Shown: positions 36,308-46,200 of the stretch, in pieces | How the letters are laid out: every line of letters starts with the position of its first letter | Numbering within the stretch: the stretch's first letter is position 1 | Origin: Lacrimispora xylanolytica | GTDB lineage: Bacteria > Bacillota > Clostridia > Lachnospirales > Lachnospiraceae | Length of the DNA: 64,000 nucleotides | Assembly (NCBI RefSeq): GCF_026723765.1 | Contig: NZ_CP113524.1 | Location: 1,597,001-1,661,000, forward strand | Reading direction: 5' to 3' | Position numbers and translations under genes: made by a program | The notes under the pieces: model-generated | Seen by the model: only the letters and a program-made list of their open reading frames with translations | What the model was told of the DNA's origin: nothing | Databases searched by the model: none

Positions 36308-37196
36308 TTTCCTTTAATACCCGTTCCATATACTTAATCAGCTTTGAGGACTCATGGTTCACAGGAGTCTGACTGCTGTGGCGAATGGAATAATAGTCAT
36401 TTTCAATTTCCAGGCAAGGACAGTCTATAATCCTTAGCTGCTTGTGGTAAAGCTCTTTTTTCATTGCCATATAAGGGAGAAATGCCAGTCCGAACCCATT
36501 GATGGCAGACAGCTTAATGGATTCTGTGGATTCTAAGGTATAGGGAATATGAAGCCGATGAATCTGAATTCCATTTCTGGTCAGCACCTTATCAATGATC
36601 TGTCTTGTTTTCTGAGTTTTTACCAGCATCAACAGGGGATAGTGGTAAAGATCCTCGCAGGATAAAGAATCAGGGACCTCCATCTTTTCCCCGGCAACCA
36701 GATAGAAGCGGTCGGAAAATACTTTCTTTGAGGACAGGCCTTTCATCTTTGGTTTCCCTATAATAATCCCCATATCAGCATAGCCTTTTGCAATTTTTTC
36801 CTCGATCTGACTGCTGGACATGACCTCCATCTGAAGGGTGTACTGAGGGTAGCTGTTCTTGACGTGAAACATGGTGCAGGGGAGTGCGTAGGAATAGACA
36901 CAGGGATTTGCAATAATATGTATAATTTTGTTCTGGTTCTGGGCATTGGCGATCTCAAGGGTCATTCTGTCGTAGGAGGAGATCATTTCCATGGCGTGCT
37001 GATATACGATAGAGCCGGTGTGAGTGGGGATCACGCCGTTGTAGCTCCGTTCAAAAAGACGGGAGCCGATTTCCTGTTCCATGACCCGAAGCTGCTGGCT
37101 CAGTGCAGACTGGCTGATGTTCATTTGTTCCGCTGCCTTTGAGATGCTGCCTGATTCCACAATCTTTAAAAACATCTTCAGATTCTGAATATTCAT
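36297..37196 (-). CDS. LysR-family regulator of the sulfur cluster
   Basis: Transcription regulator of 299 residues with an N-terminal winged helix (FLKIVESGSISKAAEQMNISQSALSQQLRVME) and a periplasmic-binding-like effector domain. ATG 37196 follows AAAGGCGG; an earlier in-frame ATG at 37232 has no ribosome site. It is divergent from the YeeE/TusA/reductase unit and convergent with tusA 1. It most likely controls the transporter genes through the palindrome at 37324-37336; effector unknown, a sulfur metabolite or O-acetylserine being possible by analogy to CysL-type regulators. Confidence 0.85.
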   Translation of the reverse strand: MNIQNLKMFLKIVESGSISKAAEQMNISQSALSQQLRVMEQEIGSRLFERSYNGVIPTHTGSIVYQHAMEMISSYDRMTLEIANAQNQNKIIHIIANPCVYSYALPCTMFHVKNSYPQYTLQMEVMSSSQIEEKIAKGYADMGIIIGKPKMKGLSSKKVFSDRFYLVAGEKMEVPDSLSCEDLYHYPLLMLVKTQKTRQIIDKVLTRNGIQIHRLHIPYTLESTESIKLSAINGFGLAFLPYMAMKKELYHKQLRIIDCPCLEIENDYYSIRHSSQTPVNHESSKLIKYMERVLKETIC

Positions 37197-37323
37197 GATA
37201 ACCGCCTTTCTAATAAGATATTTACATGCCATATCTGGACAGTTTCCGAAAAATTTGACCTAATTATAACAGAGAATCAGCCTTGTGACCAGCGTTAGGC
37301 GTTTTTTCGGGTATAAGGAAATC

Positions 37324-37336
37324 TTATAGCCTATAA
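37324..37336. promoter_or_regulatory. LysR-type palindromic box
   Basis: TTATAG-C-CTATAA is a perfect inverted repeat with the T-N11-A geometry of LysR sites. It lies about 35-45 bp upstream of a consensus -10 (TATAAT at 37370-37375), in the gap between the LysR gene and the transporter unit. Confidence 0.6.
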
Positions 37337-37369
37337 AAATGTTGATTAACTGAAAAATCCTGGTTGTGT

Positions 37370-37375
37370 TATAAT
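37370..37375 (+). promoter_or_regulatory. -10 box of the YeeE/TusA unit
   Basis: TATAAT lies 60 bp upstream of the first transporter gene. The best -35 (TTAACT at 18 bp spacing) is poor, consistent with activation from the nearby LysR box. Confidence 0.5.
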
Positions 37376-37434
37376 CAGAACTGTAGATTGTTATATAATT
37401 ATCAATGTCTGCCATAGCAGAAGGGAGGATTTAA

Positions 37435-38127
37435 GTGTCAGAAACCAACACAGGTACCGTATCAGGTACACAAAGAGTGCGTAAGCCAAGAAAACCAAAA
37501 AAGAGTCAGATTCCTTATGCCATATTGCTTACGGCTCTTATCATCGCTTTTGGAATTTACTTGGGGCAGGGGAACAACAAGCTTCCGATTTACTGGGGAT
37601 TTGGTATTGCCTTTGGCTACATCCTGCAAAGATCCAGATTTTGCTTTACAGCTGCCTTTCGTGATCCCTGCATTACAGGAAGCACATCGGTAACAAGAGC
37701 CGTTTTGGTGGCATTTGCCGTATCAAGCGTAGGATTTTTAGCCATCAAGTATGCCAGCGTCCTAAAGGGAGCAGAGACCAATCTAAACATGGCAGGAGTA
37801 TCTCCCATCGGATTACCCCTGGCATTAGGAGCTGTGTTATTTGGAATCGGTATGGTAATTGCAGGAGGATGTGCATCGGGAACATTGATGCGGGTCGGAG
37901 AAGGCTTTCTCATGCAGATGCTGGTGCTGGTATTCTTCATAGCAGGTTCTGCCTGGGGAGCCCATGACATGGGATTCTGGGGAAAATTCAATGAACATGC
38001 ACCGAAGGTATATCTGCCTGATGTATTTGGCTGGTTCGGGGCAATTCTCGTACAGGGGCTGATTATCGTTCTGCTATACATAGCAGCCTTGAAGTGGCAG
38101 CAGAAGAAAATGGGCACCATGGATTAA
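37435..38127 (+). CDS. YeeE/YedE (TsuA)-family transporter, N-terminal half protein
   Basis: Polytopic membrane protein of 230 residues with about five helices, half of the size of a complete TsuA/YeeE thiosulfate transporter. Conserved cysteine motifs are RSRFCFTAAFRD (about residue 66) and GGCASGTLMRVGEG (about 146). It begins at a GTG preceded by GGGAGG. The second half is encoded at 38409, with a TusA gene between. The charged N-terminal tail (about 25 residues, many Lys/Arg) precedes the first helix. Substrate inferred as thiosulfate or another sulfur species; some YedE proteins are linked to selenium instead. Confidence 0.84.
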   Translation: MSETNTGTVSGTQRVRKPRKPKKSQIPYAILLTALIIAFGIYLGQGNNKLPIYWGFGIAFGYILQRSRFCFTAAFRDPCITGSTSVTRAVLVAFAVSSVGFLAIKYASVLKGAETNLNMAGVSPIGLPLALGAVLFGIGMVIAGGCASGTLMRVGEGFLMQMLVLVFFIAGSAWGAHDMGFWGKFNEHAPKVYLPDVFGWFGAILVQGLIIVLLYIAALKWQQKKMGTMD

Positions 38128-38152
38128 ATGAAAAAGAAAAGGAGATTAAAAA

Positions 38153-38380
38153 ATGGCTGAATTTACATTAGACTGTCTGGGAGAGGCTTGTCCGGTTCCC
38201 TTAATGAAAACTGAGAAAAAAATGGGTGAATTATCCGTAGGAGATGTGCTGGTGGTATCCATCGATCACAGCTGCGCCATGAAGAACGTACCGGAATGGG
38301 CAAGAAAACAGGGGCACAATGTGGAAATCGAAGAAGTGGATGATGGAGAATGGGAAATCGTTATTGAGAAGACTAAGTAA
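38153..38380 (+). CDS. TusA-family sulfur carrier protein 2
   Basis: Sulfur carrier of 75 residues with DCLGEACPVPLMKT, whose cysteine should accept the persulfide, and the DHSCAMKNVPEW block. It lies between the two half-transporter genes, matching the known YeeE-YeeD pairing in which the TusA-like partner receives sulfur from the transporter. AAAGGAG is the ribosome site. Confidence 0.9.
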   Translation: MAEFTLDCLGEACPVPLMKTEKKMGELSVGDVLVVSIDHSCAMKNVPEWARKQGHNVEIEEVDDGEWEIVIEKTK

Positions 38381-38408
38381 ATGTCCCTGTGAAAGTAGGT
38401 GAATCAAT

Positions 38409-38957
38409 TTGAAAGAGTTTTTTATAAAACTGGGTGACCACCCCATTTACAAAAAGCTGCTAAAGGAACCTTTGACCTATGTGGCAGGAGCTGTTTTGCT
38501 TTCTGTGTTCCAGATTGCTCATTTCACTGTATTTGAGAAAGGCTGGGGCGTAACAAGTACCTTTGCCGTCTGGGGAACCTGGGTCTATCAGGCAATTGGC
38601 GGTGATGCCAGCGGCTGGGCATATTATGCGCCGGAAAAGATGCAGAAGGAGCTTTATACCAGCTTTCTGGTTGATGGAGGGTCCATTCGAAACCTTGGAA
38701 TCATCATAGGGGCTTTGGTAGCTACCTTGTTCGCATCTCAATTTAAGATTAAAAAGATTAAGACCTTACGACAGGTAGTGGCTGCTGTTCTTGGAGGCCT
38801 CTTCATGGGATACGGAGCGAGACTTGCCAATGGTTGTAACATCGGTGCCTTATTTACAGCCATTGCTTCCTTCTCTCTGTCTGGTTGGGTGTTCGGAGCC
38901 TTTCTTTTGGTGGGAGCGTTCATCGGAAGCAAACTGCTTGCAAAATACTTTATGTAG
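38409..38957 (+). CDS. YeeE/YedE (TsuA)-family transporter, C-terminal half protein
   Basis: Membrane protein of 182 residues with about four helices. The conserved cysteine segment GARLANGCNIGALFTAIASF matches the C-terminal half of YeeE-type transporters. It starts with TTG after AGTAGGTGA, an uncommon but plausible initiation. Together with 37435 it reconstitutes a full-length transporter (230 plus 182 residues). Confidence 0.83.
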   Translation: MKEFFIKLGDHPIYKKLLKEPLTYVAGAVLLSVFQIAHFTVFEKGWGVTSTFAVWGTWVYQAIGGDASGWAYYAPEKMQKELYTSFLVDGGSIRNLGIIIGALVATLFASQFKIKKIKTLRQVVAAVLGGLFMGYGARLANGCNIGALFTAIASFSLSGWVFGAFLLVGAFIGSKLLAKYFM

Positions 38958-38973
38958 GAAATGGACGGTTACC

Positions 38974-40200
38974 ATGGAAAAGAAGACGGAAAGCTATGAT
39001 GTAGTTATCATAGGAGGCGGAGCGGCCAGCTTAACCGCTGGAATCTACTGCGGAAGAGCAAAGCTTAAGACACTGATTATAGAAAAAACTCTGGTGGGAG
39101 GCTTAGCCACTTACACCAATGAAATAGAAAATTATCCAGGATTTCCTGATGGCACCACGGGCCTTGGCCTGATGGATCTCTTTCATAAACAGGCAAAGAA
39201 ATTTGGAGTGGATTTTAAATTAACAGATGTCAAAAAGGTTTCTCTGGAGGGAGATATAAAAAGGGTAGAAACCTTTCGTAATGTATATGAAGCAAAAGCT
39301 GTTATTATCGGAAGCGGCGGAAAGCCCCGGCTAACCGGTGCAAAGAACGAGGAAAAGTTTCTCTATGATAAGGGGATATCCTTTTGCGCCACCTGCGATG
39401 CGGCAGCCAACACAGGTAAGACGGTAATGGTGATTGGAAGCGGAGATGCAGCCATAGAGGAAGGCATGTTTTTAACGAAGTTTGCTGATAAGGTAATTGT
39501 TTCAGTCATGCATGACTATGGGAACATGGACTGCAATGAGATTGCAAAGGCCCAGGCTTTGTCAAGTCCTAAGATGGAATTTTTATGGAATACGGTAGTG
39601 GAATGCTTTGAAGGAGAGGAAAGACTGGACACCGTGGTCTTAAAGAATGTAAAGACGGGAGAAAATCTTCCTGTTAAGGTAGACAGCTGCTTTTTGTTCA
39701 TTGGATATCTGCCGAACACAGAATTGTTTCAGGGGATTTTAACGATGAACCGGGGTGGATATCTCATCACCAATGAGCGTATGGAGACCAACCTGCCGGG
39801 AGTCTACGGCGTTGGTGATGTACGGGATAAATTCTTAAAGCAGGTTGCCACTGCAGTGGGAGACGGAGCTGTAGCTGGTTATGGGGCAGAAAAGTATCTC
39901 TCAGAATGCGAGATCTTTGAAAAACAGGTCCTGAATGAGGGGAATCCCTCCCTTGTCTATATCTATAATGGCATCGATGCTCATTCCAGAGAGCTTCTTC
40001 CTGCTTTTAAGGAATTAGAGGAAACAAGAAAAGATATGAGAGTATCCTGTATCGATATTTATAAATCTGACGGAATCGCAAAACGTCTTGGCGTTCATCA
40101 CAGCCCCTGTGCCCTGTGGATCAAGGGTTCTAAAATCCAGGGGAAAATTGAAGGTGAGATTACACCAGACCAAATAAAGAATATGTGTAGAGAATCATAA
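38974..40200 (+). CDS. Thioredoxin-reductase-like FAD protein with degenerate thioredoxin tail
   Basis: Pyridine-nucleotide disulfide oxidoreductase of 408 residues. Residues 9-15 hold the FAD loop (IIGGGAAS), C138-A-T-C141 the redox pair, VIGSGDAAIEEG the second nucleotide loop, and GVYGVGDV the FAD-closing motif. Residues 320-408 resemble a thioredoxin fold, but the active-site position reads YNGIDAHSRE with no CxxC. ATG 38974 is 16 bp after the transporter gene. It probably reduces the protein or small-molecule persulfide delivered by TusA; this is inference from context. Confidence 0.82.
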   Translation: MEKKTESYDVVIIGGGAASLTAGIYCGRAKLKTLIIEKTLVGGLATYTNEIENYPGFPDGTTGLGLMDLFHKQAKKFGVDFKLTDVKKVSLEGDIKRVETFRNVYEAKAVIIGSGGKPRLTGAKNEEKFLYDKGISFCATCDAAANTGKTVMVIGSGDAAIEEGMFLTKFADKVIVSVMHDYGNMDCNEIAKAQALSSPKMEFLWNTVVECFEGEERLDTVVLKNVKTGENLPVKVDSCFLFIGYLPNTELFQGILTMNRGGYLITNERMETNLPGVYGVGDVRDKFLKQVATAVGDGAVAGYGAEKYLSECEIFEKQVLNEGNPSLVYIYNGIDAHSRELLPAFKELEETRKDMRVSCIDIYKSDGIAKRLGVHHSPCALWIKGSKIQGKIEGEITPDQIKNMCRES

Positions 40201-40202
40201 AG

Positions 40203-40262
40203 AAAGACCCGCTGGGAAACAGAAGGAAGAAACGTTCCTGTCTGATTTCTGGCGGGTCTTTT
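40203..40262. terminator. Bidirectional terminator between convergent units
   Basis: AAAGACCCGC (40203-40212) pairs perfectly with GCGGGTCTTT (40252-40261) and the interior adds further pairing. T-rich sequence follows on both strands. It separates the sulfur unit from the leftward glucan synthase gene. Confidence 0.82.
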
Positions 40263-40280
40263 CGTTACGATAAGCAGCCG

Positions 40281-42779
40281 TTATACAGCATATCTGCTCA
40301 GCTCTTCTAACAGCTCCGGATCAAAGGCAATCAAGTCACCCTGAATCCGGCGTATCAGTTCATCAATCTCATCGGTATCCTTATCTGTCAGCTCATAGAC
40401 AATCTGTTCCCCTTGAATCCGTCCGATGATGTTATCAATTTCATCCGGATCATCAGCTTCCTCAAGGATTGGAATGGACTTTTTAACAGATGGAAGCTCA
40501 TGAGGCGTCATGCCATATTTGCGCCCATCTGTAATTTCAGCCAGAATGGTGTTAATCAGTGATTTGGATACCAGATCCTTTAAATTCATCACTTCTAACA
40601 GCTCTTCCTCGGATTGGTTTAAGTATTTTCCTGTCCGTTTCAGCACCATGACGGTGCCTGCCGGAGTGGTAAAGGTATAGGTGGCATCCATTCCCTTGTC
40701 CGTTTGAAAATCAACGGCTGAAAAATAAAGGTAGTTAAAGCTTAAGAGACGGCAGCTGGAACCATCTGCAAAGACCACCAGCTTATCAAGCTGGATTCTG
40801 GGCTGCTTTCTTTTATCGTAAAAGGGCTGTGAAACTCTTTTCCTAATATTTCTAAGGATATCATCGTAGGCAGTGATCCACATATCCATCTGCATGGGCA
40901 GCGTATGGGTCCTGTCATAAATGATCTGCATGTACTGCCGCTTATTGGCCTCATCAACCGGCGTGATCTTTGCCGAATACTGCCAGCCGTCCCGGTGTTC
41001 CTTTACATAGACGATTTTCCCAATGAGGCAGGCTGTGTAAAGAGGCGTGGTAATCACCAGCTTAATGGTTTCATTTTCCGGAAGATATATGGGCATCTTT
41101 GCTTTAAAGGCAACCCCATTTTCCGATACATCAACGGTTCTGGCTTCGTGGCTGGACTGCTGGTACTTCACATGAACCTCTTCATCCGCACGGATTCGTT
41201 CGTTGCTTCGGTAAGCAGGACGTCCCAGCATAAAGAACAGGGCATATAACAGCGCCACCATGTTATAGAAGATCCAGAAAATAATAATGCTGCTGTAAAA
41301 CAGGGCCCAACCGTATTTTCCATATACGAACCGCACCATGGCGGCAACGGAAAGGACAAGAAGCACGGCGTGTGGGATAGCAAAGAGGGAAACCTGAAAG
41401 CTTTTAAAATCCCCTTCCTCCTTCTTATTGGTCACCTTAAAGGTTCTCTGATGAATGTGAAGGGATTCCAACAACACGGGCACAATCAGATAAGGCATAA
41501 ATATGGTATCAATAATCTGGCTCCATCTCTGATTTCTGATATTGCTTGATAAATACCGCATGGAAATGCTGTAAAAAAAGTAGGCCGGAAGCCAGAAAAT
41601 CACAATCCCCCAAAAGCCCGTGTTCACAATTTGAAAATCAAACAGGGCAAAGAGAATGGGAGAGAGAATGAAAATAAGCCGGTTAAAAAAGGACCACCAG
41701 TAAAGATAGCTGTTTAAGTATGTAATTCTGGACAAAATCGGAAGCTTCGGCGTAAAGATGGCATGAGTATTTTGAAGGCTCTGTATAATTCCCCTTGCCC
41801 ACCGAATCCTCTGCTTTAGCATGCTTTTTATGGTCGTGGTGGTAAGACCGGCAGCCTGGATTTCGTCGGTGGCATACGTAATATAGCCTGCCTTTTGAAG
41901 CCGTATGCTGGTCTCAAAATCCTCAGTAATGGTTTTTATAGGGAACCCCCCAATTACCTCCATGGCCTTCCTGGAAATCACCGTATTGCTACCGGTATAG
42001 GCAATAGCATTGGAGGAGTTTCTCATGGTATTAATTTCTTTGGAGAAAAAGTCCTGCTCGTTTGGAATGTTGCCCTCTGCATACAGATTAAACTGAAAGA
42101 GGTCGGGATTATAAAAGCTTTGAGGTGTCTGTACCAGTCCAAGCTTTAAGCTGTCCTCTTTCTCATCCTCCCTTCTAAGTCTCCAAACACCATTGTCTTT
42201 GATCATCTTTGGCAGGAGAAAATAAGGGACTGTTTTTAAAAGAAAGGTATGCTGGGGAATCATATCCGCATCAAAGGTGGCGATAAGAGGAGATGAGGTA
42301 TGGCTCATGGCATAGTTATAATTACCGGATTTGGCATGCTTGTTTCCGGAAAATCCCAGGTACCCGATGGAAAACTCCTCCGCCAGCTTTTTAATTTCCT
42401 CCCGGTTGCCGTCATCACAAAGATAGATATGTACCTTGCTTTTGTCTGGATAGCTCATAAAGGTGCAGGCATTTACCGTCTTATATAGAAGGTCCTTAGG
42501 CTCGTTATGGGTGGCGATAAAGACATCCACATCGGGATAACATTCTTCCGGTATCTCTGGGCATTCCAGCCGGTAATGGTTCATTCTCATCTTCTGAAAG
42601 AAAAGCTCAAAGGTGGTAAAGACAGTGATTGTTTCCGCTAATATAAGCAGCACACCAAAGATGACGTTTAACACTCCCTCTTCTAAAGGCAGGGTAAAGA
42701 GCATACGCCATACAAGATAAATCGTCATTAAAATAATGGTAATAACAAATACCATATTTCGTTTTTTTTCTACACTCAT
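40281..42779 (-). CDS. BcsA-like GT2 glycosyltransferase with PilZ domain
   Basis: Membrane-bound processive glycosyltransferase of 832 residues resembling bacterial cellulose synthase catalytic subunits. Two N-terminal helices (about 10-60) precede the GT2 domain with D122-D123, the DAD motif (D170/D172), TED (285-287) and QRIRW (323-327). Several helices follow, then a PilZ domain with RSNER (RxxxR, about 521-525) and DVSENG, the c-di-GMP signature. No BcsB, BcsZ or other partner is adjacent. The polymer could be cellulose or another beta-glucan; the beta-1,2-glucan genes are divergent from it. Confidence 0.87.
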   Translation of the reverse strand: MSVEKKRNMVFVITIILMTIYLVWRMLFTLPLEEGVLNVIFGVLLILAETITVFTTFELFFQKMRMNHYRLECPEIPEECYPDVDVFIATHNEPKDLLYKTVNACTFMSYPDKSKVHIYLCDDGNREEIKKLAEEFSIGYLGFSGNKHAKSGNYNYAMSHTSSPLIATFDADMIPQHTFLLKTVPYFLLPKMIKDNGVWRLRREDEKEDSLKLGLVQTPQSFYNPDLFQFNLYAEGNIPNEQDFFSKEINTMRNSSNAIAYTGSNTVISRKAMEVIGGFPIKTITEDFETSIRLQKAGYITYATDEIQAAGLTTTTIKSMLKQRIRWARGIIQSLQNTHAIFTPKLPILSRITYLNSYLYWWSFFNRLIFILSPILFALFDFQIVNTGFWGIVIFWLPAYFFYSISMRYLSSNIRNQRWSQIIDTIFMPYLIVPVLLESLHIHQRTFKVTNKKEEGDFKSFQVSLFAIPHAVLLVLSVAAMVRFVYGKYGWALFYSSIIIFWIFYNMVALLYALFFMLGRPAYRSNERIRADEEVHVKYQQSSHEARTVDVSENGVAFKAKMPIYLPENETIKLVITTPLYTACLIGKIVYVKEHRDGWQYSAKITPVDEANKRQYMQIIYDRTHTLPMQMDMWITAYDDILRNIRKRVSQPFYDKRKQPRIQLDKLVVFADGSSCRLLSFNYLYFSAVDFQTDKGMDATYTFTTPAGTVMVLKRTGKYLNQSEEELLEVMNLKDLVSKSLINTILAEITDGRKYGMTPHELPSVKKSIPILEEADDPDEIDNIIGRIQGEQIVYELTDKDTDEIDELIRRIQGDLIAFDPELLEELSRYAV

Positions 42780-42862
42780 GTTGTAAATCCTTCTGTTCCT
42801 GAGCTGACAATGTCAAATGCCAGGCAAATGCAGCCGGCAGCTCAATTCATAATTCTGCTGTC

Positions 42863-42890
42863 ATTATATCAAAAATAATTGGCAATGCAA
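42863..42890 (-). promoter_or_regulatory. Promoter of the BcsA-like gene
   Basis: Read leftward, TTGCAT (42885-42890) and TATAAT (42863-42868) are spaced by 16 bp, with an extended TG motif before the -10. It lies about 85 bp upstream of the gene start. Confidence 0.62.
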
Positions 42891-42970
42891 AGAAAATAAA
42901 TCCATAGACAAATATATCACTTCGATGATGTAAGAAATGAAAAGGACAGACCCTTTCTATCAATATCTGA

Positions 42971-43208
42971 TATAATCTCAACCAGCTTGTCTATTGGATA
43001 TGCAAAGCCGGAATTCACCCATCTGCTGATAATCGCCAGGCAGCCCTGAATATGGTAACATAATAAAATTTAATTCTCAGGCCATTATAAAATTCGTAAA
43101 AAATGTCACAATACTATATTGTGGCATTTTTTTGTAAATACAGGCAAACTATGTAAACAGAGATGCCATCATATGGGAAGGATTCTTAAATAAGGAGGAG
43201 CGCTTCTA
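42971..43208 (+). promoter_or_regulatory. Extended -10 promoter and 5' leader of the GT84 synthase
   Basis: TGATATAAT at 42968-42976 is an extended -10 box. The leader runs about 225 nt to the TTG start at 43209 and carries the terminator at 43103-43133 followed by about 75 nt and a strong AAGGAGGAG site. Within it, CAACC, a 12-nt spacer, GG, TGCAAAGCC and GCCAGGCAGCC resemble part of the c-di-GMP-I (GEMM) consensus, but the 5' closing strand and GNRA loop are missing. No coding sequence is visible in 42780-43208. Confidence 0.4.
43103..43133 (+). terminator. Terminator inside the GT84 leader (attenuator candidate)
   Basis: ATGTCACAATA (43103-43113) pairs with TATTGTGGCAT (43117-43127) around a 3-nt loop with one G-T pair, followed by T6. 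It lies downstream of a promoter and upstream of the gene, so it should end most leader transcripts unless prevented. Confidence 0.75.
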
Positions 43209-46200
43209 TTGCAGATCTTAATGGGAAAAATTAATTTTAATATAAATTCACCGTTTCTTCCGGTGGTTTTAGTAATGCTGAGTTTGTTCATCTGCTTTAT
43301 TTTATGTATGCTCTATTACCGGTTCTATCATTTTGATAAAAATGTATGTTTTCCCTCCTGCTTTCAGGTAACAGGAGATAAGCCGGGACCGGGTGAATGG
43401 GAGAAGCAGATGCTTTTACTGGCTAACGGGCACAGTCAGGTCCGGCTTACGGGAAACAGTTTTGTATTGAATGATTATAATCAGGCTGCTTATAAAAAAC
43501 TAAATCGGATCAGAGACAGAATTTCTGCTCTGTCTCCAGGTATTATTTCCCTGATTCCAGCTGCACGCTGGCTCTATGATAATTTCCAACTAATGTACCG
43601 GGAGATGAAAAAAGTACGTACTTCCGGAACCAGCTATGCCGTGCTGCCAATTCTGAAGGCGAAAGAATACCATAATTTTCCCCGGATCTATATTGTAGCA
43701 AAAAAGATGGTGGCTCTTTCCGGCGGGCATCTAAGTGAAGAAAACATATCACTCATGTTAAATGCCTATCAGCAGAAGATTGCGCTAACGGACAAAGAAA
43801 TCTGGGTTTTACCGGAAATGCTGGGCTTTTGCATTCTGGAAGAAATCATTGCAGTTGCGGATGAAATTCTTGTTATGATTGATGTAAAATCTAAGGCAGA
43901 AAAATTCCTCACGGAAAAGCTGGAACGCAAACAGGAATCCGCCGATTTATCAGCGCTGCTTTGCAAAACAGAGGATAACTTAAAGCATAACTATTCATTT
44001 CATGCTCACGTGATCTATCTGATGAAAAATATGTCCTTTGATGAAGCTTCCATTCAAAGATATTTAAAATATCATTTTGCTTCAAAGGACAAACAGATGA
44101 AGACTTCTTCTGTATACCAGGAAGAAGGAAGAATACAATCCTTTTTGGAAACAAATATCAGGACATTAATCGTCAGCTTAAGAGATATTAATGAATTGGA
44201 TGAGGAAAAGTTTTTTGAAACCTATTCTGCACTGGAACAGATTTTATCCCAGGATCCGGCAGGCGTTTATTCTAAGATGGATCTGGAGTCCAGAGGAATG
44301 TACCGCGGGATAATCGTTAAATTATCTCTCCGCTACCGGCTGCTGGAAGAAAAGATTGCAAAAGACTGTCTGGAGCTGGCGGTTCGGGGGCAGAATGGTC
44401 TCCATTGTTCTCATCACGTGGGGGCCTATCTCCTGGGGAAGGGATATCCCTTTTTAAAAGCAAAGGCATTAGGAAAACCAATTCCCCAAAAGATCAGGAA
44501 AAAATGGAATGCAGTAGGATTCCTTTATTTCTTATGTCTGATTTTCCTGTTTCTGGGACTGGAAGTTTGTTTACTGTATCTGTTCAGGAATATTGGCGGC
44601 ATCCGGTCTGCAGGAAGGTCTGTAATTATCGTTTTGACGGCTATGCCGCTGTTAATGGGCATTTCCATGGAAATAATTAATTACATTTTCACCAGAAGAA
44701 TAACGGTGAGAAAGATACCCGCTCTTGACTATCTGGAAGAGATTCCGAAAGAGGCAAGAACCTTTGTAGTCATGCCGGTTATTGTATCCTCAAAGGAGCA
44801 GGGACTTCAATATATGGAGCGCCTCCAGAAGCATTATCTTGCGAATCGGCAGCCAAATCTTTTTTTTGCATTGCTCCTTGATTTTGAAGACTCTAAGGAT
44901 CAATCCATGCCAAAGGATGATAGTATCCGAAATGCCCTTGTGGAGCGCATGAAAGAGTTAAATGAACTGTACCCATCAAAGGAACAGCGTTTTTCTCTGT
45001 TTTTTCGCTGCCGTAAATGGAATCAGGCAGAAAACTGCTATATGGGCTGGGAGAGAAAGCGAGGAAAACTGGAAGAGTTTAATAACCTTTTAGACGGGGC
45101 TGGAAAAGACAGTACCACATTTACAGACGTTTATTGTGATGAAAATCTTCTTACCACCTTTCAATATGTGATTACACTGGATGCAGATACCAATCTGATT
45201 CGTGACAATGCATCAAAACTGGTGGGATTGATTGATCATCCGATAAACAGACCGGTTCTTGATCCGTCAGGCAGGAAGGTAGAAGAAGGTTATGTCATCA
45301 TTCAGCCCTCCGTCAGAAATCATATTGCGGATAAGAATGCCAGCTGGTTTACAAAAATATTCGGGGGAGAAACTGGACTTGCTCATTACGGAACAGTCAT
45401 ATCAGATATCTATCAGGATATCTTCAACCAGGGAATCTATATCGGGAAAGGGATCTATGACAGGAAAGCCTTCCGTACGGTACTTCATAACAAGGTACCG
45501 GAAAACAGGATTCTCAGCCATGACCTTTTTGAAAGCTGTTATGCCAGAACGGCTTTTTCCAGCACAGCCAGGATTATGGATAATTTCCCAAACAGCGTTT
45601 TATCATTTACAAAAAGAGAGCACCGCTGGCTGCGAGGAGACTGGCAGCTGGTACCTTGGCTGTTTATGAGGAAAACTGCGGATGGCAGCAGCCTAAGTCC
45701 TCTATCTAGGTGGAAAATTTTTGACAACTTAAGAAGAAGCCTGGTTCCCTTTAGTAAGACCTTGTTTATACTCCTGAACTTTTTGTGGCTGCCAGATGCA
45801 TATTATCTTTGGCTGCCCCTTATTTTCTTCAATGATCTGTTTAATTTGATTATTTTATTATTGGCCGTGATCACTCAAAAGCTCATCCGGCCAAAGCTTG
45901 CGTTTGTATATAAAGGATTTTTAAAAGAGCTGTCGGTTATGCTTGTCAGAGCATTTCTGGAATTTACAATTATGCCCTACCGCGCTTATGTGGCACTGGA
46001 TGCAATTGCCAGAACCCTGTACCGGTTAATGATCAGTAAGAAAAATCTGCTTTGCTGGAATACGGCTGAATCCGTGGATGCCTCCGTGATTAATACCAGA
46101 AAAGGTTATTTCCTTACGATGTGGAGTTCTATTCTCCCGGCATTTTGCCTTTTATTACTCTTGTTATCTGACAATCTGTCCCTGGCAGGAATGTGTCTGG

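Noticed and set aside
42971-43133. Confident c-di-GMP-I riboswitch call
   Set aside because: Core-like segments are present but the P1 closing strand and GNRA loop are missing and the promoter lies where the 5' strand should be; kept only as a finding.
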